A DNA stretch of 64,000 bases from Microbacterium sp. Root180 (GCF_001428485.1 NZ_LMHS01000003.1:1254876-1318875); one strand, 5' to 3'; counted from the first letter of the stretch, positions 52,450-63,098 are shown. Notes: generated from the sequence alone by a model not told the origin. Numbers and translations: made by a program.

Positions 52450-52641
52450 ATGAAACGCGAACGGCTCCGCAAGCGCGCAACCCGTGTCGTGCTTCTGCTC
52501 CTCGTCGCGGGTGTCGTCGCGGCCGTGTTCCTCCTGCAGGGGAACCCGTTGCAACCCACGGTCCTGCTCGGCATGTTCGCGGGCTGCGCGATTGCGCTCT
52601 ACCTGATCGAGGTGTGGGCTCGCACCGGCAGGATCACATAG
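52450..52641 (+). CDS. Small membrane protein of unknown function
   Basis: A 63-residue protein with a basic start (KRERLRKRATR) and two membrane helices (VVLLLLVAGVVAAVFLLQG and VLLGMFAGCAIALYLIEVWA), ending ARTGRIT. The ATG follows a GGAGA stretch. I do not recognise the family. It stands alone downstream of the palindrome-rich region and converges with argG. Confidence 0.75.
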   Translation: MKRERLRKRATRVVLLLLVAGVVAAVFLLQGNPLQPTVLLGMFAGCAIALYLIEVWARTGRIT

Positions 52642-52679
52642 GCCGCACAGACGTGCCGACTGAGCCGGGCCCGTGCGGC

Positions 52680-54134
<1,455 letters not shown>

Positions 54135-54272
54135 TTCGGGGCCTCCGCCGAGCGTTCCGCTGTGACGGCGCGCGGCCGCCGGGTCACCGTCGGCAGGGAC
54201 ACCGGGCGAAGGCGGTGTCCGGTATGACCGCGTCGAATGGCGCGGGAGCGGGGCGTGGGCCAGAGTGTACGC

Positions 54273-55571
54273 ATGAGCATTCACGTGAACGCCGACAACT
54301 TCGTGCGCGCGGAAACGGACCGCATGTTCGCGGACATCCAGCGCGACGCGGGCGGCGTGAACACCTTCCGCCACAATCGCGAGCCCGCGGCGATCGAGGC
54401 GCAGACGGTGATCCGGCTCAACCGGGACACCCTGTACAGCTTCGCGGTGGTGGATCTGTCGGAGGGCGCGACCCTCGTCGTTCCCGAGGCGGGCGAGCGC
54501 TATCTCTCCGTCATGCTCCTCGACCAGGGGCATTTCGTCCGCGCCGTGCTCCACGGTGGCGGCACCCACGACCTCTCGGAGCTGGCACCCGGCGCCGACT
54601 ACCTCCTCGTCGCCGTCCGGACGCTCGTGGACCCGTCCGACCCGTCCGACATCGCCGAAGTCGCTCGGCTCCAGGACGCGATCGAGCTCGACGCAGCATC
54701 CGCCCGTCCGTACGAGATGCCCGACTACGACATCGCCTCGCTCGATGCCACCCGGACGGCCCTGCTCGGCCTCGCCGCCGGACTGCGCGGCTTCGACCGC
54801 ACGTTCGGAGCGCCGGACGAGGTCGACGAGGTGCGCCACCTCATCGGCACCGCCGCCGGGTGGGGCGGGCTTCCCATCTCCGAGGCGTCGTACGTCGGCG
54901 TCGACCCGCAGCAGCCGGTCGGCTTCTACGACCTCACGATGCAGGACGTCCCGGTGGACGCCTTCTGGTCCGTCTCGGTCTACAACGCGGCCGGATACTT
55001 CGAGCCCAACGCCGAGAACCGCTACACCGTCAACAGCGTGACCGGCGTGCGCGACGAGGACGGCACGATCACCGTCCACTTCACTCCGGCGGGCGAGGCG
55101 ACGCTGCCCAACAGCATCCCCGTCCCCGAGGGCTGGAACTACCTCGTGCGCCTCTATCGCCCGCGCCCCGAGTTCCTCGACGGCTCGTGGCAGGTGCCCG
55201 ACCTCATCCGCCGCACCGATCTGCGCGCCGCGGACGATGTCGCCGAGCCGGTGGAGGCGACGCCGGATGCTGGGTCCGGCGTGCCCCGGGAGGCGGAGAC
55301 TCCCGTGGAGGACGCGTCCGGCACGGTGTCCGACGCAGCCGCACCGGCGGAGCGCGACGAGCCCGCACCCGACGAAGAGCCCGCACCCGACGAAGAGCCC
55401 GCAGCGGACGACGAGCCCGCTGGGATCGCGGCGCCGGAGCCGATCGAGGCGCCGGCGGACGAAGAGGCACAGGCGGAGGCATCCGCTCCCGCTTCCGGTG
55501 AATGGGCGGCGCCCGCGACCGAGGACGGGTCCGGCGAGCGCGACCTCGACGACCTCAGCAAACTTCCCTAG
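54273..55571 (+). CDS. DUF1254/DUF1214 domain protein with acidic repeat tail
   Basis: The N-terminal part (about 1-100, MSIHVNADNFVRAETDRMFA and NRDTLYSFAVVDLSEGATLV) is DUF1254-like, and the middle (about 225-310, FWSVSVYNAAGYFEPNAENR) is DUF1214-like; such proteins are often secreted in other bacteria, but no signal peptide is visible here. The biochemical role is unknown. The last 120 residues are rich in Asp, Glu, Ala and Pro with a repeated EPAPDE unit (ERDEPAPDEEPAPDEEPAAD) and are probably disordered. An upstream ATG at 54237 is possible; MSIHVNADNF fits the family start. Confidence 0.86.
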   Translation: MSIHVNADNFVRAETDRMFADIQRDAGGVNTFRHNREPAAIEAQTVIRLNRDTLYSFAVVDLSEGATLVVPEAGERYLSVMLLDQGHFVRAVLHGGGTHDLSELAPGADYLLVAVRTLVDPSDPSDIAEVARLQDAIELDAASARPYEMPDYDIASLDATRTALLGLAAGLRGFDRTFGAPDEVDEVRHLIGTAAGWGGLPISEASYVGVDPQQPVGFYDLTMQDVPVDAFWSVSVYNAAGYFEPNAENRYTVNSVTGVRDEDGTITVHFTPAGEATLPNSIPVPEGWNYLVRLYRPRPEFLDGSWQVPDLIRRTDLRAADDVAEPVEATPDAGSGVPREAETPVEDASGTVSDAAAPAERDEPAPDEEPAPDEEPAADDEPAGIAAPEPIEAPADEEAQAEASAPASGEWAAPATEDGSGERDLDDLSKLP

Positions 55572-55612
55572 GCGGCACGACGGCGCAAAGCCGCGCCGCG
55601 CCGCGCTGAGCG

Positions 55613-56383
55613 TCAGCGGTCGTCGGCCTCGGCCTCGCGCGCCTCTTCCCACTCCGCTTCGACGTGGTCGCCCGTCATGTGATCGAGCTCGCGTTCGGCG
55701 CCGACCCGACGTCCCCACCACACCACCAGCGAGGCGACGACGAGGAAGGTGAGTGCGATGACGACGATCCAGAACACGACCGATCCCCAACCGCCCTCGT
55801 TGTTCGGGTTGAGGAACGGGTAGGGGTACCAGAACTGCTCGCCCGAGACCGGGTTCGTCACGAACGGTCCGCGCAACATCGTATAGAGGACCCACAGGAT
55901 CGGGAAGGCGATGACCGCCCACACCGCACGCCACGGGAGCGCCCGCCGGAGCGGACCGACGAAGAGGTCGGCGAGCAGGAAGAGCGGCCCGATCAGATGC
56001 AGAATCTCGTTCGACCACGGGATCGGCTCGCTGCCCTGCGGCAGCTCGATTCCGCGCAGCAGCGCGTTGTAGACGATGCCCGTGATGACCATGTACGTCG
56101 TGATGCACGCCAGCGACAGGGCGAGCGCGGGCGGCTCGGCGACCGCGTGCCGGCCGCGGGTGAAGAACCACAGCGCCGCCCACGTGAGCACGATCGCCGA
56201 CAGCGCGTTGGAGAGGATCGTGAAGAAGCTGAAGAAGTTGACGAACGTGGTTCCCACGTCGCGGCCGAGATCGGCCGCGGTCGTGAGCGATGCCGCGAGC
56301 TGCGCCACGATCGCGGCGACGATGAGCGCCGCCATCGCGAGGCGCATGATCGACCAGGTACGGGCCCATGCCTTCGTCTGCAT
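55613..56383 (-). CDS. Pr6Pr family membrane protein (second paralogue)
   Basis: A 256-residue homologue of the protein at 15646-16380: shared NFFSFFTILSNALSA, LHLIGPLFLLADLFVGPLRR, ILWVLYTMLRGPFVTNPVSG, and FWYPYPFLNPNNEGGWGSV. Six membrane helices, function unknown. The C-terminal tail is longer and acidic (HVEAEWEEAREAEADDR). A TAGGGT box ends 6 nt before the ATG. The pair shows an old duplication. Confidence 0.85.
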   Translation of the reverse strand: MQTKAWARTWSIMRLAMAALIVAAIVAQLAASLTTAADLGRDVGTTFVNFFSFFTILSNALSAIVLTWAALWFFTRGRHAVAEPPALALSLACITTYMVITGIVYNALLRGIELPQGSEPIPWSNEILHLIGPLFLLADLFVGPLRRALPWRAVWAVIAFPILWVLYTMLRGPFVTNPVSGEQFWYPYPFLNPNNEGGWGSVVFWIVVIALTFLVVASLVVWWGRRVGAERELDHMTGDHVEAEWEEAREAEADDR

Positions 56384-56389
56384 GCGGCC

Positions 56390-56395
56390 ACCCTA
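56390..56395 (-). promoter_or_regulatory. -10 box for leaderless second Pr6Pr gene
   Basis: TAGGGT on the minus strand, 6 nt before the ATG at 56383. Confidence 0.5.
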
Positions 56396-56442
56396 TCGGC
56401 GGCGAGGGATGTCGCGGCGAGGAAATGTCGTCTCGCGAAAAG

Positions 56443-56718
56443 TCAGGCCTGGGGGTACGTGCCACCCGAGTAGCCGCGCGGTGGCTTGTACTTCTTCGGC
56501 ATCCGCGCCGGCATGCCGGCGTGCTGCCAGCGCGTGACGTCCATGCCGGCGTGACGCACTGCGAGCCGGATGAGCCAATAGACGCCGACGACCACGACGA
56601 CCGTGACCGCGGCGTACATGACGACGCCGAATCCGGCGAGCACGGCCAGCGCGATGAAGGAGTCCGGGTCCGGTGAGGTGTACGACCCAGCCGGGATCAC
56701 CGCGTGCATCAGGTCCAT
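56443..56718 (-). CDS. Small single-pass membrane protein
   Basis: A 91-residue protein with a short N-terminal outside part (HAVIPAGSYTSPDPDSF), one or two hydrophobic helices (IALAVLAGFGVVMYAAVTVVVVVGVYWL, about 22-50), and a basic C-terminus (MPKKYKPPRGYSGG). I do not recognise a family. A TACTGT box ends 6 nt before the ATG, supporting that it is expressed as a leaderless mRNA. It diverges from purA. Confidence 0.72.
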   Translation of the reverse strand: MDLMHAVIPAGSYTSPDPDSFIALAVLAGFGVVMYAAVTVVVVVGVYWLIRLAVRHAGMDVTRWQHAGMPARMPKKYKPPRGYSGGTYPQA

Positions 56719-56724
56719 TCCGCC

Positions 56725-56730
56725 ACAGTA
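56725..56730 (-). promoter_or_regulatory. -10 box for leaderless small membrane protein gene
   Basis: TACTGT on the minus strand, 6 nt before the ATG at 56718. Confidence 0.45.
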
Positions 56731-56762
56731 GTGGCGGCATCACCGCGCGACGGGACCCCCGA

Positions 56763-56768
56763 TAGGAT
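56763..56768 (+). promoter_or_regulatory. -10 box of purA
   Basis: TAGGAT, about 35 nt before the purA ATG, giving a leader of roughly 28 nt that includes the GGGGGAG ribosome-binding site. Confidence 0.5.
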
Positions 56769-56802
56769 GGGGTGTAACCGTCCGATAACGGGGGAGTAGC
56801 CC

Positions 56803-58089
56803 ATGCCAGGCATCGTGATCGTCGGAGTCCAATGGGGAGACGAGGGCAAGGGCAAGGCCACCGATCTCCTGGGTGAGCGCACCGATTGGGTCGTCAAGTT
56901 CAACGGCGGCAACAACGCGGGTCACACGGTCGTGATCGGCGACGAGAAGTACGCGCTGCACCTGCTGCCCTCCGGCATCCTGTCCCCCGGCGTCAACGCG
57001 GTCATCGGCAACGGCGTGGTCGTCGATCTCGAGGTGCTCTTCTACGAGCTCGAGGCTCTCCACGCCCGCGGCGTCGACACCTCGCGCCTCAAGATCAGCG
57101 CCAACGCGCACATCATCACGCAGTACCACCGCACGCTGGACAAGGTCACCGAGCGCTTCCTCGGCAAGCGCCAGATCGGAACAACCGGTCGCGGCATCGG
57201 CCCGGCCTACGCGGACAAGATCAACCGCGTCGGCATCCGCGTGCAGGATCTCTTCGACGAGAACATCCTCCGCCAGAAGGTCGAGGGCGCACTCGACCAG
57301 AAGAACCACCTCCTCGTGAAGGTGTTCAACCGCCGCGCGATCACGTGCGACGAGGTCGTCGAGGATCTCCTGTCGTACGCCGACCGGCTGCGTCCCATGG
57401 TGGCCGACACCGGCCTGATGCTCAACGAGGCGCTCGACGCGGGAGAGGTCGTCGTCTTCGAGGGCGGCCAGGCGACGATGCTCGACGTCGATCACGGCAC
57501 CTACCCGTTCGTGACGTCGTCGTCGGCAACGGCCGGCGGCGCCGCGACCGGCGCCGGTGTGGGACCGAACCGCCTCGATCGCATCGTCGGCATCGTGAAG
57601 GCGTACACGACGCGCGTCGGATCGGGGCCGTTCCCGACGGAGCTCTTCGACGAGAACGGCGAGTTCCTCCGCTCCCGCGGCTTCGAGTTCGGCACGACCA
57701 CGGGGCGGCCGCGCCGCGTCGGCTGGTACGACGCGCCCATCACGCGCTACGCCACGCGCATCAACGGCATCACCGACCTCGTGCTGACCAAGCTCGACAT
57801 CCTCACCGGTCTCGACGAGATCCCGGTGTGCGTCGCGTACGACGTCGACGGCGAGCGGTTCGACGAGGTGCCGGTGAACCAGTCGGACTTCCACCACGCC
57901 CGGCCGATCCTCGAGTACTTCCCCGGCTGGAAGCAGGACATCTCGACGGCGCGCACCTTCGATGAGCTCCCGATCGAGGCGCAGGACTACGTGCTGGCGC
58001 TCGAGGCGATGAGCGGAACGCGCATCTCGGTCATCGGCGTGGGTGCGTCCCGCGATGCCGTGATCGTGCGGCACGACCTCGTCGACTGA
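56803..58089 (+). CDS. purA: Adenylosuccinate synthetase
   Basis: PurA makes adenylosuccinate from IMP, aspartate and GTP in AMP synthesis. The 428-residue protein has the N-terminal GTP loop [14 protein letters not shown] (8-21) with catalytic Asp13, His41 in NAGHTV, and the signature [20 protein letters not shown]. Length and motifs are standard. The lactonase gene begins 3 nt after its stop, so the two are co-transcribed. Confidence 0.98.
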   Translation: MPGIVIVGVQWGDEGKGKATDLLGERTDWVVKFNGGNNAGHTVVIGDEKYALHLLPSGILSPGVNAVIGNGVVVDLEVLFYELEALHARGVDTSRLKISANAHIITQYHRTLDKVTERFLGKRQIGTTGRGIGPAYADKINRVGIRVQDLFDENILRQKVEGALDQKNHLLVKVFNRRAITCDEVVEDLLSYADRLRPMVADTGLMLNEALDAGEVVVFEGGQATMLDVDHGTYPFVTSSSATAGGAATGAGVGPNRLDRIVGIVKAYTTRVGSGPFPTELFDENGEFLRSRGFEFGTTTGRPRRVGWYDAPITRYATRINGITDLVLTKLDILTGLDEIPVCVAYDVDGERFDEVPVNQSDFHHARPILEYFPGWKQDISTARTFDELPIEAQDYVLALEAMSGTRISVIGVGASRDAVIVRHDLVD

Positions 58090-58092
58090 CCG

Positions 58093-59253
58093 GTGAGGCT
58101 CCTGCTGGGCGGGTACACCGCCGATATGGAGGGCTCCGCGAGCGGGATCGGGATGCTGCTCGCCGGCGCCGCCGATGAGGGTTCGGCCGGCGGCGCGCTC
58201 GCGTTCGCCGGGGCGGTCGCCGCCGCGGATTCGCCGTCGTGGATCGCGCAGCATCCGACGCTCGACGTCGTCTACGCGACGCTCGAGCATCGCGGCGCCG
58301 TGCAGGCGTTCGCACGGACCGGCGAGGCGTCCTTCGTCCGGCTCGGCGATGCCGTCGATGCCGGTGAGGCGGTCTGCCACGTGGCGGTGGCGCCCGACGG
58401 CGGGTCGCTGATCGCCGCGTGCTGGGGCGACGGCCGCGTGGTGCGGATGAGCCTCGACGCGACCGGCCGCCCGCACTCTCCGGTGATCGCCCCGGTGTCG
58501 ATCGATCCGTACGGGCCGGGCGCCGAGGCCCCGGTGGCCGGCGATCTCGACCTCGCTGCCGCCGCGCGTGCCCTGCGCGCCGCGGCCGGAGAGGAGTACG
58601 CGCACCTCGTGCCCGACCTCGACCCGGTGGCCGAGAGACCGGGCGAGGCATCCGCTCGTCCGTCGCGTGCGCACCAGACGCAGTTCCTGCCCGGCGGCGT
58701 CGTCGCGACCACCGATCTGGGCCATGACCTCGTGCGGTTCTGGCACGCGGGGCCGAACGGGCTTCGAGCAGCCCAGCAGGTCACCCTGCCGCGGGGAAGC
58801 GGCCCGCGGCACATGGTCCATCACCCGAGCGGCCACCTCTTCGTCGTGACCGAGTACTCGTGCGAAGTCTTCGTGCTCGGCGCCGCAGCCGACGGATCGT
58901 GGCGGATCGTCGGCGGGGTCCCGCTCGGACCGGGGACGCTGCCCGGCGACTCCGCTGCCGAGCTCGCGGCCTCACGCGACGGCGAGTTCCTCTACGCCGG
59001 GGTGCGCGGCAGCAACACGATCGCGACCCTTCGCGTGCGAGGAGCGGGGGACGCGCTCGCCCCGGTGGCCCTCGTGGACTCCGGCGTGGACTGGCCGCGG
59101 CATCACCTGGTGGTGCGCGACACGCTCCTCGTCGCCGGCCAGCGCTCCGACGACGTCGTCTCGCTCACGCTCGACCTGCGCACCGGCGTTCCCGGTCGTG
59201 TGCGGCACCGCACCGCGGCGCCGTCGCCGACCTGCGTGATGCCGCTCGCCTGA
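58093..59253 (+). CDS. Lactonase family beta-propeller protein (6-phosphogluconolactonase-like)
   Basis: A 386-residue protein of the lactonase seven-bladed propeller family (YbhE/Pgl type). It starts at GTG with RLLLGGYTADMEGSASGIGM and shows the family's AQHPTLDVVYATLEHRGAVQ, GSGPRHMVHHPSGHLFVVTE and GEFLYAGVRGSNTIATLRV blade motifs. A 6-phosphogluconolactonase role is possible but not proven, because many homologues act on other lactones. It is coupled to purA by a 3-nt gap, although no metabolic link is obvious. Confidence 0.85.
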   Translation: MRLLLGGYTADMEGSASGIGMLLAGAADEGSAGGALAFAGAVAAADSPSWIAQHPTLDVVYATLEHRGAVQAFARTGEASFVRLGDAVDAGEAVCHVAVAPDGGSLIAACWGDGRVVRMSLDATGRPHSPVIAPVSIDPYGPGAEAPVAGDLDLAAAARALRAAAGEEYAHLVPDLDPVAERPGEASARPSRAHQTQFLPGGVVATTDLGHDLVRFWHAGPNGLRAAQQVTLPRGSGPRHMVHHPSGHLFVVTEYSCEVFVLGAAADGSWRIVGGVPLGPGTLPGDSAAELAASRDGEFLYAGVRGSNTIATLRVRGAGDALAPVALVDSGVDWPRHHLVVRDTLLVAGQRSDDVVSLTLDLRTGVPGRVRHRTAAPSPTCVMPLA

Positions 59254-59417
59254 TCCGGCGCGCGGTTCCCGTCCCGTCCGGCCCCCATCCCGTCCGGCTC
59301 CCATCTCGTCCGGTCCTGTTCGGTTGTGCGGGCGTATGCATGCGGCACGCCCCGCGGACGCGTGCTTCTTCCCGCACAATCGGCCGGGTGCGGGGGCGGG
59401 GGGCCGGGCTTGCGGGG
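59254..59417. terminator. Intergenic region with 16-bp repeats and a large stem-loop
   Basis: CCCGTCCGG-type units repeat at 59273, 59289 and 59305 (period 16 bp). After them CGGTTGTGCGGG (59321-59332) pairs with CCCGCACAATCGG (59371-59383), with further pairing inside the loop. The region lies between two converging genes and probably acts as a terminator. Confidence 0.55.
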
Positions 59418-60626
59418 CTAGACCTTGGCGTCCTGCTTCTTGAAGAAGACCTGTTTGATGATCAGCAGGATCGAGGCCGTCACCGGGATGGCGACCAGTG
59501 CGCCGATGAAGCCGAGCAGCGTGCCACCGATCAGCGCGCCGATCACCACGAGCGATCCGGGGATCTCGATCGCCCGGTTCATCACCTTCGGGGTCAGCAC
59601 GTACGCCTCGATCTGGATGTAGATCAGGTAGCAGATCGAGAAGATCAGGGCAGCGATCGGGTTGGTGAAGAGGGCGATCACCGTGGCCGTGATCCAGTAC
59701 AGCACGGGACCGATCAACGGGATGATCGTGATGCAGAAAGCGAGGACACCCATCAGCAGCGGATACGGCAGCTGGAGCACCGCGTGCAGGATCGTCGCGA
59801 TGACGGAGTTGAAGAACGCCAGGATGACCATGCCCATCAGGTAGCCGCCGACCGAGTCGGTGATCTGGTCGGTCATCGCGCGCACCGACACGCGCTTGCG
59901 CGCCGGCGCGAACTGCATCATGGAGTCCTTGATGCCGGGGAGCGAGGCCACGAAGTACAGGGTGAGGACGACGATGATCAGTCCGCCGGAGATGGCGGTG
60001 GCGATCCCCGCGCCGACCTTCAGCAGGCCGCCGGAGATGGCCGCGATGTTCGACGGGTTGGTGATGAACTTCTCGATCTCGTCGACCAGGGTCGTGAGCC
60101 CGGTCCCGAAGATCCCCTCGAGCCAGTGGTAGAAGTCCGACTTCTCGAAGTTGGAGATGGTGTCGGGGATGCCGGTGATGAACTGACTGATCTGCTGGAT
60201 GAGCGTCGGAACGACCAGCCACAAGAGGCCCGCGGCGATGATGGCGCCCGTGAGGAAGATGATGGCGATCGCCCAGCCGCGCTTGACACCGTGCTTGCCG
60301 AGCCACTTGATCACCGGGTCCAGCCCGAGCGCGGCGAAGGCCGCCAGTCCGATGTAGATGAGGATCGTCGAGATGTTGGTCAGGGCGATGCCCAGCAGCA
60401 GCGCGACCAGTCCGCCGAGCGTCAGCAGCAGGCCGACGGTGAACGGATGGTTGAGGTTCGTCCAGAACGTCTTCGACGCCGGCGCCTCGCCGGAGAGGAC
60501 GGCGACCTCATCGGGCACGGCGGTCCGAGGGGCGGGCGCAGCATCCGTTCCCGCAACCGGATCGACTGCCCGCGAGGCGAGCGCCTCGGAGTCGGTGGGA
60601 CCCTGCGGAGTGGTGGCGTCGGTCAT
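59418..60626 (-). CDS. AI-2E family (PerM-type) membrane transporter
   Basis: A 402-residue protein with about eight membrane helices typical of the AI-2E/PerM family: LNHPFTVGLLLTLGGLVALL, DPVIKWLGKHGVKRGWAIAI, a large outside loop (QFITGIPDTISNFEKSDFYH), and a C-terminal PLIGPVLYWITATVIALFTN and IEIPGSLVVIGALIGGTLLG. Family members have been linked to autoinducer-2 export or ion transport, but the substrate is unknown. The N-terminal 50 residues are low-complexity. A TAGAGT box ends 7 nt before the ATG. Confidence 0.9.
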   Translation of the reverse strand: MTDATTPQGPTDSEALASRAVDPVAGTDAAPAPRTAVPDEVAVLSGEAPASKTFWTNLNHPFTVGLLLTLGGLVALLLGIALTNISTILIYIGLAAFAALGLDPVIKWLGKHGVKRGWAIAIIFLTGAIIAAGLLWLVVPTLIQQISQFITGIPDTISNFEKSDFYHWLEGIFGTGLTTLVDEIEKFITNPSNIAAISGGLLKVGAGIATAISGGLIIVVLTLYFVASLPGIKDSMMQFAPARKRVSVRAMTDQITDSVGGYLMGMVILAFFNSVIATILHAVLQLPYPLLMGVLAFCITIIPLIGPVLYWITATVIALFTNPIAALIFSICYLIYIQIEAYVLTPKVMNRAIEIPGSLVVIGALIGGTLLGFIGALVAIPVTASILLIIKQVFFKKQDAKV

Positions 60627-60633
60627 GCGTCAC

Positions 60634-60639
60634 ACTCTA
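60634..60639 (-). promoter_or_regulatory. -10 box for leaderless AI-2E-family gene
   Basis: TAGAGT on the minus strand, 7 nt before the ATG at 60626. Confidence 0.5.
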
Positions 60640-60757
60640 GAACCGCGCCCGCGACGGCGACGAGCGCACGCGGCCGAATTCACCCACTGCGGGCGATAGC
60701 TCGCGCGACGGGCGTCATGCGGCCGCTCGGGTATCGTCGGAGGCCGAGGAGGTTGCC

Positions 60758-61051
60758 ATGACCGAGGACCCGACCACGACGCTGACCCGTCTTCGCAGCA
60801 GCATCGACAACATCGACGCGTCCCTCGTCTACCTTCTCGCCGAGCGCTTCAAGGCCACCAAGCAGGTCGGGCACCTCAAAGCAGAGCACGGGATGCCCGC
60901 CTCCGACCCCGCTCGCGAGGAGCAGCAGGTCGCGCGGCTGCGCCGCCTCGCGGAAGAGGCCGATCTCGATCCGGCGTTCGCCGAGAAGTGGTTCAACTTC
61001 GTCGTCGGCGAAGTCATCCGCCACCACACCGAGGCGGCCGACAGCCGCTGA
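60758..61051 (+). CDS. Chorismate mutase (AroQ type)
   Basis: Chorismate mutase turns chorismate into prephenate for Phe/Tyr synthesis. The 97-residue protein is an all-helical AroQ monomer: LRSSIDNIDASLVYLLAERF carries the first conserved Arg and the Asp/Leu pattern, followed by KATKQVGHLKAEHG and PAREEQQVARLRRLAEEADL. It is cytoplasmic (no signal). Start ATG 60758 with GAGGAGG upstream. It stands alone; actinobacterial versions of this size often need the DAHP synthase as an activating partner, which is not in the window. Confidence 0.93.
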   Translation: MTEDPTTTLTRLRSSIDNIDASLVYLLAERFKATKQVGHLKAEHGMPASDPAREEQQVARLRRLAEEADLDPAFAEKWFNFVVGEVIRHHTEAADSR

Positions 61052-61055
61052 CTGA

Positions 61056-61101
61056 CGGATGCCCCGGCCCGGCACAGTGAGGCGCCGGGACGAGGCATCC
61101 G
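61056..61101. terminator. Inverted repeat between chorismate mutase and ABC operon
   Basis: CGGATGCC (61056-61063) pairs with GGCATCCG (61094-61101), with inner CCGG pairing. It lies between converging genes. Both arms are copies of the GGATGC word that recurs through the window. Confidence 0.55.
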
Positions 61102-61111
61102 CCGCGCCTTC

Positions 61112-61798
61112 TCAGGGCGTGGTGCGCCGCAGCGTGAGGTACGAGATGACGGTGAGCACCGCAGCGACCCCGACTCCGCACAGGGTGATTCCGAGGACCC
61201 CGTTGACCCCGATCCACTCCCCGACCGCTCCCCACGCATCGAGGCGCCCCACGAGCCACATCGCACCGACCAGCAGCACGCCGATCCCGACGAGGAGGGT
61301 GACGAGCACGACCGTGCCGAACCGCTTGTACAGGATCGCGCACCACATGCCGAGGATGAAGAGCAGCATCGCGAGCACGAAGTAGCTCAGCCCGGCGACG
61401 GCGGCGCCCTGATCCCACACCCACGGGAGGTAGAAGAACAGCCCGTTGATCCCCCACCCGTCGGTCGCGAGCTCGATCAGTCCGCCGACGACGAAGATCG
61501 CCGCCAGGATGCCGCTCGTGAGCGCCGCTGTGAGCAGCGTGCCGAGGAAGTACTCGCGCCGGGTGACGCTCATCGCCTGCGAGAACGGGAACGTGTACGC
61601 GAAGGCCATGACGCCGACGGCGACGAAGTACCACAGCGGCCCCTGCGATCCGCCGCTGTACTTGGTCGCCCCCGGTGGCAGCATCGCCCAGATCAGCAGC
61701 GTGACGAGGAATGCGCCGCCCAGGATGATGAGCGGGATCCAGATGAAGGTCTGCCGGTTCACCAGCTGCATGCGAACGACGTTGAGCGTGCGGCTCAT
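61112..61798 (-). CDS. ABC transporter permease
   Basis: A 228-residue integral membrane protein with about six helices starting MSRTLNVVRMQLVNRQTFIW, then LIILGGAFLVTLLIWAMLPP and a central AYTFPFSQAMSVTRREYFLG segment typical of ABC-2-type permeases in GntR-linked operons. The ATG overlaps the ATPase stop by 4 bp. The substrate is unknown; YtrA-type systems are often induced by cell-wall-acting antibiotics. Confidence 0.87.
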   Translation of the reverse strand: MSRTLNVVRMQLVNRQTFIWIPLIILGGAFLVTLLIWAMLPPGATKYSGGSQGPLWYFVAVGVMAFAYTFPFSQAMSVTRREYFLGTLLTAALTSGILAAIFVVGGLIELATDGWGINGLFFYLPWVWDQGAAVAGLSYFVLAMLLFILGMWCAILYKRFGTVVLVTLLVGIGVLLVGAMWLVGRLDAWGAVGEWIGVNGVLGITLCGVGVAAVLTVISYLTLRRTTP

Positions 61799-62709
61799 CG
61801 CAGGACTCCTTCCTCGAGCGGGGACGCATCGGATGCCCCCCCGGCGTGCTGGGTGGTGCGGACGATGAGCTGCTGCAGGGACACGGGCCCGGCCTCGAGT
61901 CCGGCCGCCGTCAGCTGCTCGCGGTCTGCGGACGTGAGCGTCCCGACGACCGTGACGGACGACACGCGACCCAGGCTCTCGCGATGGATGACCTCGCGGC
62001 CCTTCACGAACGCTTCGACGGCGGCCGAGTCGCCGATGATGTTCGCGGCGCGGTCGCGGACAGCATCCGTCTCCTCGTCCATGATGATGCGGCCGCGGTC
62101 GATCACGAGCACCCGCTCGATGAGGTTCGAGACCTCGTCGATCAGGTGGCTCGAGAGGATCACAGTGCGCGGGTGCGCGGTGTAGTCCTCGAGCATCCGG
62201 TCGTAGAAGATCTGCCGCGCGACCGCGTCCAGGCCGAGGTAGGGCTCGTCGAAGAACGTGATCTCGGCGCGGGATGCCAGACCGATGACCACGCCGACGG
62301 CGGAGAGCTGACCGCGGGAGAGCTTCTTGATGCGCCGGTTCATCGGCAACTGGAAGTCCTGGATCAACCGGTCGGCGAGTTCCTGGCTCCAGTTCGGGAA
62401 GAAGAGGCTCGCGATCTTGAACGCGTGCCGCGGCTTCGCGTCGTCGGGATACTTCTGGCTCTCGCGCACGAAGCACATGCGCGCGAGCACCTTGGCGTTC
62501 TCGTAGGGGTTCTCTCCGAACACGCGCACGTCCCCGCGGGTGGCGAAGTTCTGCGCGGTCAGGATCGACATGACGGTCGTCTTGCCGGCGCCGTTGCGGC
62601 CGAGCAGGCCGTAGATGGTGTCCTTCTCGATCGTGAAGCTCACGTCGTCCACGGCGAGGGTCTCGCGGTAGCGCTTGGTGAGGCCTTCGACCTCGATCAC
62701 GGCGGTCAT
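61795..62709 (-). CDS. ABC transporter ATP-binding protein
   Basis: A 304-residue ATPase with Walker A GRNGAGKT (37-44), a degenerate signature LSRGQ in KKLSRGQLSAVGVVIGLA, Walker B EITFFDEPYLGLD and a switch His in SSHLIDE. A C-terminal extension of about 80 residues follows the ATPase core. It overlaps both its neighbours (gntR-like upstream by 4 bp, permease downstream by 4 bp), forming a three-gene operon. Confidence 0.94.
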   Translation of the reverse strand: MTAVIEVEGLTKRYRETLAVDDVSFTIEKDTIYGLLGRNGAGKTTVMSILTAQNFATRGDVRVFGENPYENAKVLARMCFVRESQKYPDDAKPRHAFKIASLFFPNWSQELADRLIQDFQLPMNRRIKKLSRGQLSAVGVVIGLASRAEITFFDEPYLGLDAVARQIFYDRMLEDYTAHPRTVILSSHLIDEVSNLIERVLVIDRGRIIMDEETDAVRDRAANIIGDSAAVEAFVKGREVIHRESLGRVSSVTVVGTLTSADREQLTAAGLEAGPVSLQQLIVRTTQHAGGASDASPLEEGVLR

Positions 62710-63098
62710 CGGGCGTCTCCTTCGGTGGTGGGCGCGACGGCGGAGAGAGCGCGGTCGCGGATGAGGGCGGACAGGTCCTCCGCGCCGAGGCCGAGCGTGC
62801 GGGCCTCGGCCAGGAGAGGGTCGATGTATCGGTCGGCGAAGGCGGCGCGGCGCTCGTCGAGCAGTCGCCGGCGCGCACCCGGCGCGACGAACATGCCGAT
62901 TCCGCGCCGCTTGTACAGCACGTCCTTGTCCACGAGCATGGCGACCCCCTTCGCAGCGGTGGCGGGGTTGATGCGGTAGAAGGCGGCGAGCTCGTTGGTG
63001 GACGGCGCCTGGCTCTCCTCGGCGAGGCTTCCGTCGACGATAGAGTCCTCCACGCTCTCGGCGATCTGGAGGAACAGCGCCCTGCCTTCTTCGATCAC
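62706..63098 (-). CDS. GntR family (YtrA-type) transcriptional regulator
   Basis: A 130-residue regulator with only the winged helix-turn-helix (about 8-75, YRINPATAAKGVAMLVDKDV in the recognition part) and a short helical C-terminus (residues 80-125), the size of the YtrA subfamily. Such proteins repress their own ABC operon. The GTG start (63098) is preceded by AAGGAAG. A dyad at 63115-63138 lies just upstream and is the expected operator. Confidence 0.92.
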   Translation of the reverse strand: MIEEGRALFLQIAESVEDSIVDGSLAEESQAPSTNELAAFYRINPATAAKGVAMLVDKDVLYKRRGIGMFVAPGARRRLLDERRAAFADRYIDPLLAEARTLGLGAEDLSALIRDRALSAVAPTTEGDAR

